Source: Streptomyces gelaticus | GTDB lineage: Bacteria > Actinomycetota > Actinomycetes > Streptomycetales > Streptomycetaceae | Assembly (NCBI RefSeq): GCF_014649535.1 | Contig: NZ_BMTF01000004.1 | Coordinates: 300,900 to 364,899 of the forward strand | Direction of reading: 5' to 3' | DNA length: 64,000 nucleotides | In this document: in pieces, positions 63,001 to 64,000 of the stretch | Numbering within the stretch: position 1 is the first letter of the stretch | Layout: each line of letters starts with the position of its first letter | Position numbers and translations under genes: made by a program | Notes under the pieces: generated by a model | The model's database searches: none | The model's input: only the letters and a program-made list of their open reading frames with translations | What the model was told of the DNA's origin: nothing

Positions 63001-63600
63001 GTGGAGCAGCACAGGACACGTCCCCCGCAGCGCAGGCAGTCTCGCCAGGCCCCGCTGTCCCCGCAGGGCACCATCGAGGAGGCCGCGACCGTCTACCGGG
63101 TGGTGAGCGCGCCGGAGGGCCGCTCCCGGCCCGTGCCGCCCGTTGTGCTCGCGCTGCGGAGACTGCCCAATCCCCGGCTGACCGGCATCGGGGCCGGGCT
63201 CTTCGCCGCTGCCACCATGTTCGCGATCGCCTGCCTCGACCTGCTGGTCCTCGACGGTTCGTCGCTGGTGTTCGGGGTGCTGTTCCTGCCGGTCAGCGCG
63301 CTGACCGCGCTGTGGGTGCGGCCCGCGGACCTGGTGACGGCGCCGATCATCATGCCGATCGCGTTCGCCGTCGGGGTCGTCCCGATCGCCGGTGGCACGG
63401 GCGGCTTCGGCGGACAGACCATGGCGGTCGTCACCGCGCTCGCCGTGCACGCCGGATGGCTGTACGGCGGAACGCTCATCGCCGGGCTCATCGCGACCGT
63501 ACGCAAGGTACGGCTGATGCGTCAGCGGCAGCGCCGCACGCCGCTCGCCGCGCAGACGGCACGCCCCTCCTCGCAGGGACCGCGCCGCCCGCGGCGGTGA
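63001..63600 (+). CDS. DUF6542 membrane protein
   Basis: A 199-residue protein. A basic, disordered N-terminus, three or four transmembrane segments (LTGIGAGLFAAATMFAIACLDLLVL, SLVFGVLFLPVSALTALWV, PIIMPIAFAVGVVPIA, VVTALAVHAGWLYGGTLIAGL) and a basic C-terminus. The family DUF6542 is common in Streptomyces; the role is unknown. GTG start. It lies between ychF and ppgK, a conserved neighbourhood as far as I recall. Confidence 0.82.
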   Translation: MEQHRTRPPQRRQSRQAPLSPQGTIEEAATVYRVVSAPEGRSRPVPPVVLALRRLPNPRLTGIGAGLFAAATMFAIACLDLLVLDGSSLVFGVLFLPVSALTALWVRPADLVTAPIIMPIAFAVGVVPIAGGTGGFGGQTMAVVTALAVHAGWLYGGTLIAGLIATVRKVRLMRQRQRRTPLAAQTARPSSQGPRRPRR

Positions 63601-63610
63601 AGAGCAGTCC

Positions 63611-64000
63611 TCAGCGGTCCGCGGCCGCCATTGCGGCGCCCACGATGCCGGCGTTGTTCTGGAGCTCCGCCGGCACCATCTCGGCCCGTACGTGCTCGAC
63701 CAGGGGCAGGAACTTGTCGGCCTTGCGGCTGACCCCGCCGCCGATGATGAAGAGCTCGGGCGAGAACAGCATCTCCACATGGGTCAGGTACTTCTGCACC
63801 CGGTGCGCCCAGTGGTGCCAGCTCAGGTCCTCGTCCTCCTTGGCCTTGGTGGAGGCGTGCTTCTCCGCGTCGTGGCCGTTCAGCTCCAGGTGGCCCAGCT
63901 CGGTGTTGGGGACGAGCCGGCCGTCGACGAAGAGGGCGCTGCCGATCCCCGTACCGAGGGTCAGCATGATCACGGTCCCCTTGCGGCCCCGGCCCGCGCC
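63611..64000 (-). CDS. ppgK: Polyphosphate glucokinase (5' part beyond window)
   Basis: C-terminal 129 residues of a polyphosphate/ATP glucokinase of the ROK family; the start lies beyond the right edge. MLTLGTGIGSALFVDGRLVPNTELGHLEL, AEKHASTKAKEDEDLSWHHWAHRVQKYL and ELFIIGGGVSRKADKFLPLV are the PpgK signature. It would phosphorylate glucose from the sugar importers, though it is not part of that locus. Confidence 0.93.
   Translation of the reverse strand, partial: GAGRGRKGTVIMLTLGTGIGSALFVDGRLVPNTELGHLELNGHDAEKHASTKAKEDEDLSWHHWAHRVQKYLTHVEMLFSPELFIIGGGVSRKADKFLPLVEHVRAEMVPAELQNNAGIVGAAMAAADR

Overview
The window is high-GC actinobacterial chromosome, almost certainly Streptomyces. Third codon positions are strongly G/C. 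Sugar ABC importers lack a local ATPase. There are SpoIIE-type phosphatases, XRE-TPR regulators and rare TTA leucine codons confined to a few regulators and accessory genes. No rRNA, tRNA or CRISPR array was seen. The window opens inside a peptide-binding lipoprotein gene and closes inside a polyphosphate glucokinase gene; both genes are cut by the window edges.

Region 1 (1-33.6 kb) is core-like. Two family-5 substrate-binding lipoprotein genes flank typA. A sugar locus follows: a LacI regulator, an acetyl-esterase, a three-gene MalEFG-type importer, a GH1 beta-glucosidase and a Tat-exported PF10091/GH144-like hydrolase. A palindromic operator lies in front of the importer, and one half of it recurs before the LacI gene. 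Next come an anchored TIM-barrel protein, a TPM protein with a shortened TPM domain, a PAS/GAF/SpoIIE/HATPase phosphatase, a stand-alone HATPase, NUDIX and SPOR-like proteins, a GntR regulator, a secreted subtilisin with a P domain, a threonine synthase-like enzyme, a large GH65 enzyme, a PGRP-type amidase and an NAD(P)-binding protein.

Region 2 (33.7-42.1 kb) is accessory. An XRE-TPR regulator with two TTA codons precedes a tightly overlapping operon: a TIR protein, a large STAND-like protein with a degenerate P-loop and a two-helix membrane protein. The TIR C-terminus and the STAND-like N-terminus carry nearly the same motif (VN[E/D]P[Q/R]GPVN[T/N]G.G.QY), as expected if they pair homotypically. 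This is the best candidate for an undescribed conflict or defence system. A DUF234-type ATPase, a DUF2004 protein and the remnant of a RelE-like toxin follow.

Region 3 (42,110-61,710) is an integrative mobilizable element inserted in the 3' end of ychF. It is bounded by a 17-bp repeat with one mismatch, with inverted 16-bp arm sites just inside each end. It carries a tyrosine integrase, an excisionase-like protein, an XRE regulator, a DUF3631 ATPase, MobC and an HUH relaxase with a candidate oriT, but no FtsK/TraB translocase. The cargo includes CPCC, HEAT and DUF6000 genes, two PD-(D/E)XK nucleases, and a caspase-HTH fusion next to an EACC1 protein (a second predicted conflict system). It also includes a NUDIX gene, a frameshifted XRE-TPR regulator and an APH/methyltransferase/HAD set. 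Sequence just left of the element resembles its right end, which suggests repeated integration at this site.

Region 4 (61.7-64 kb) is core again: ychF, a DUF6542 membrane protein and ppgK.
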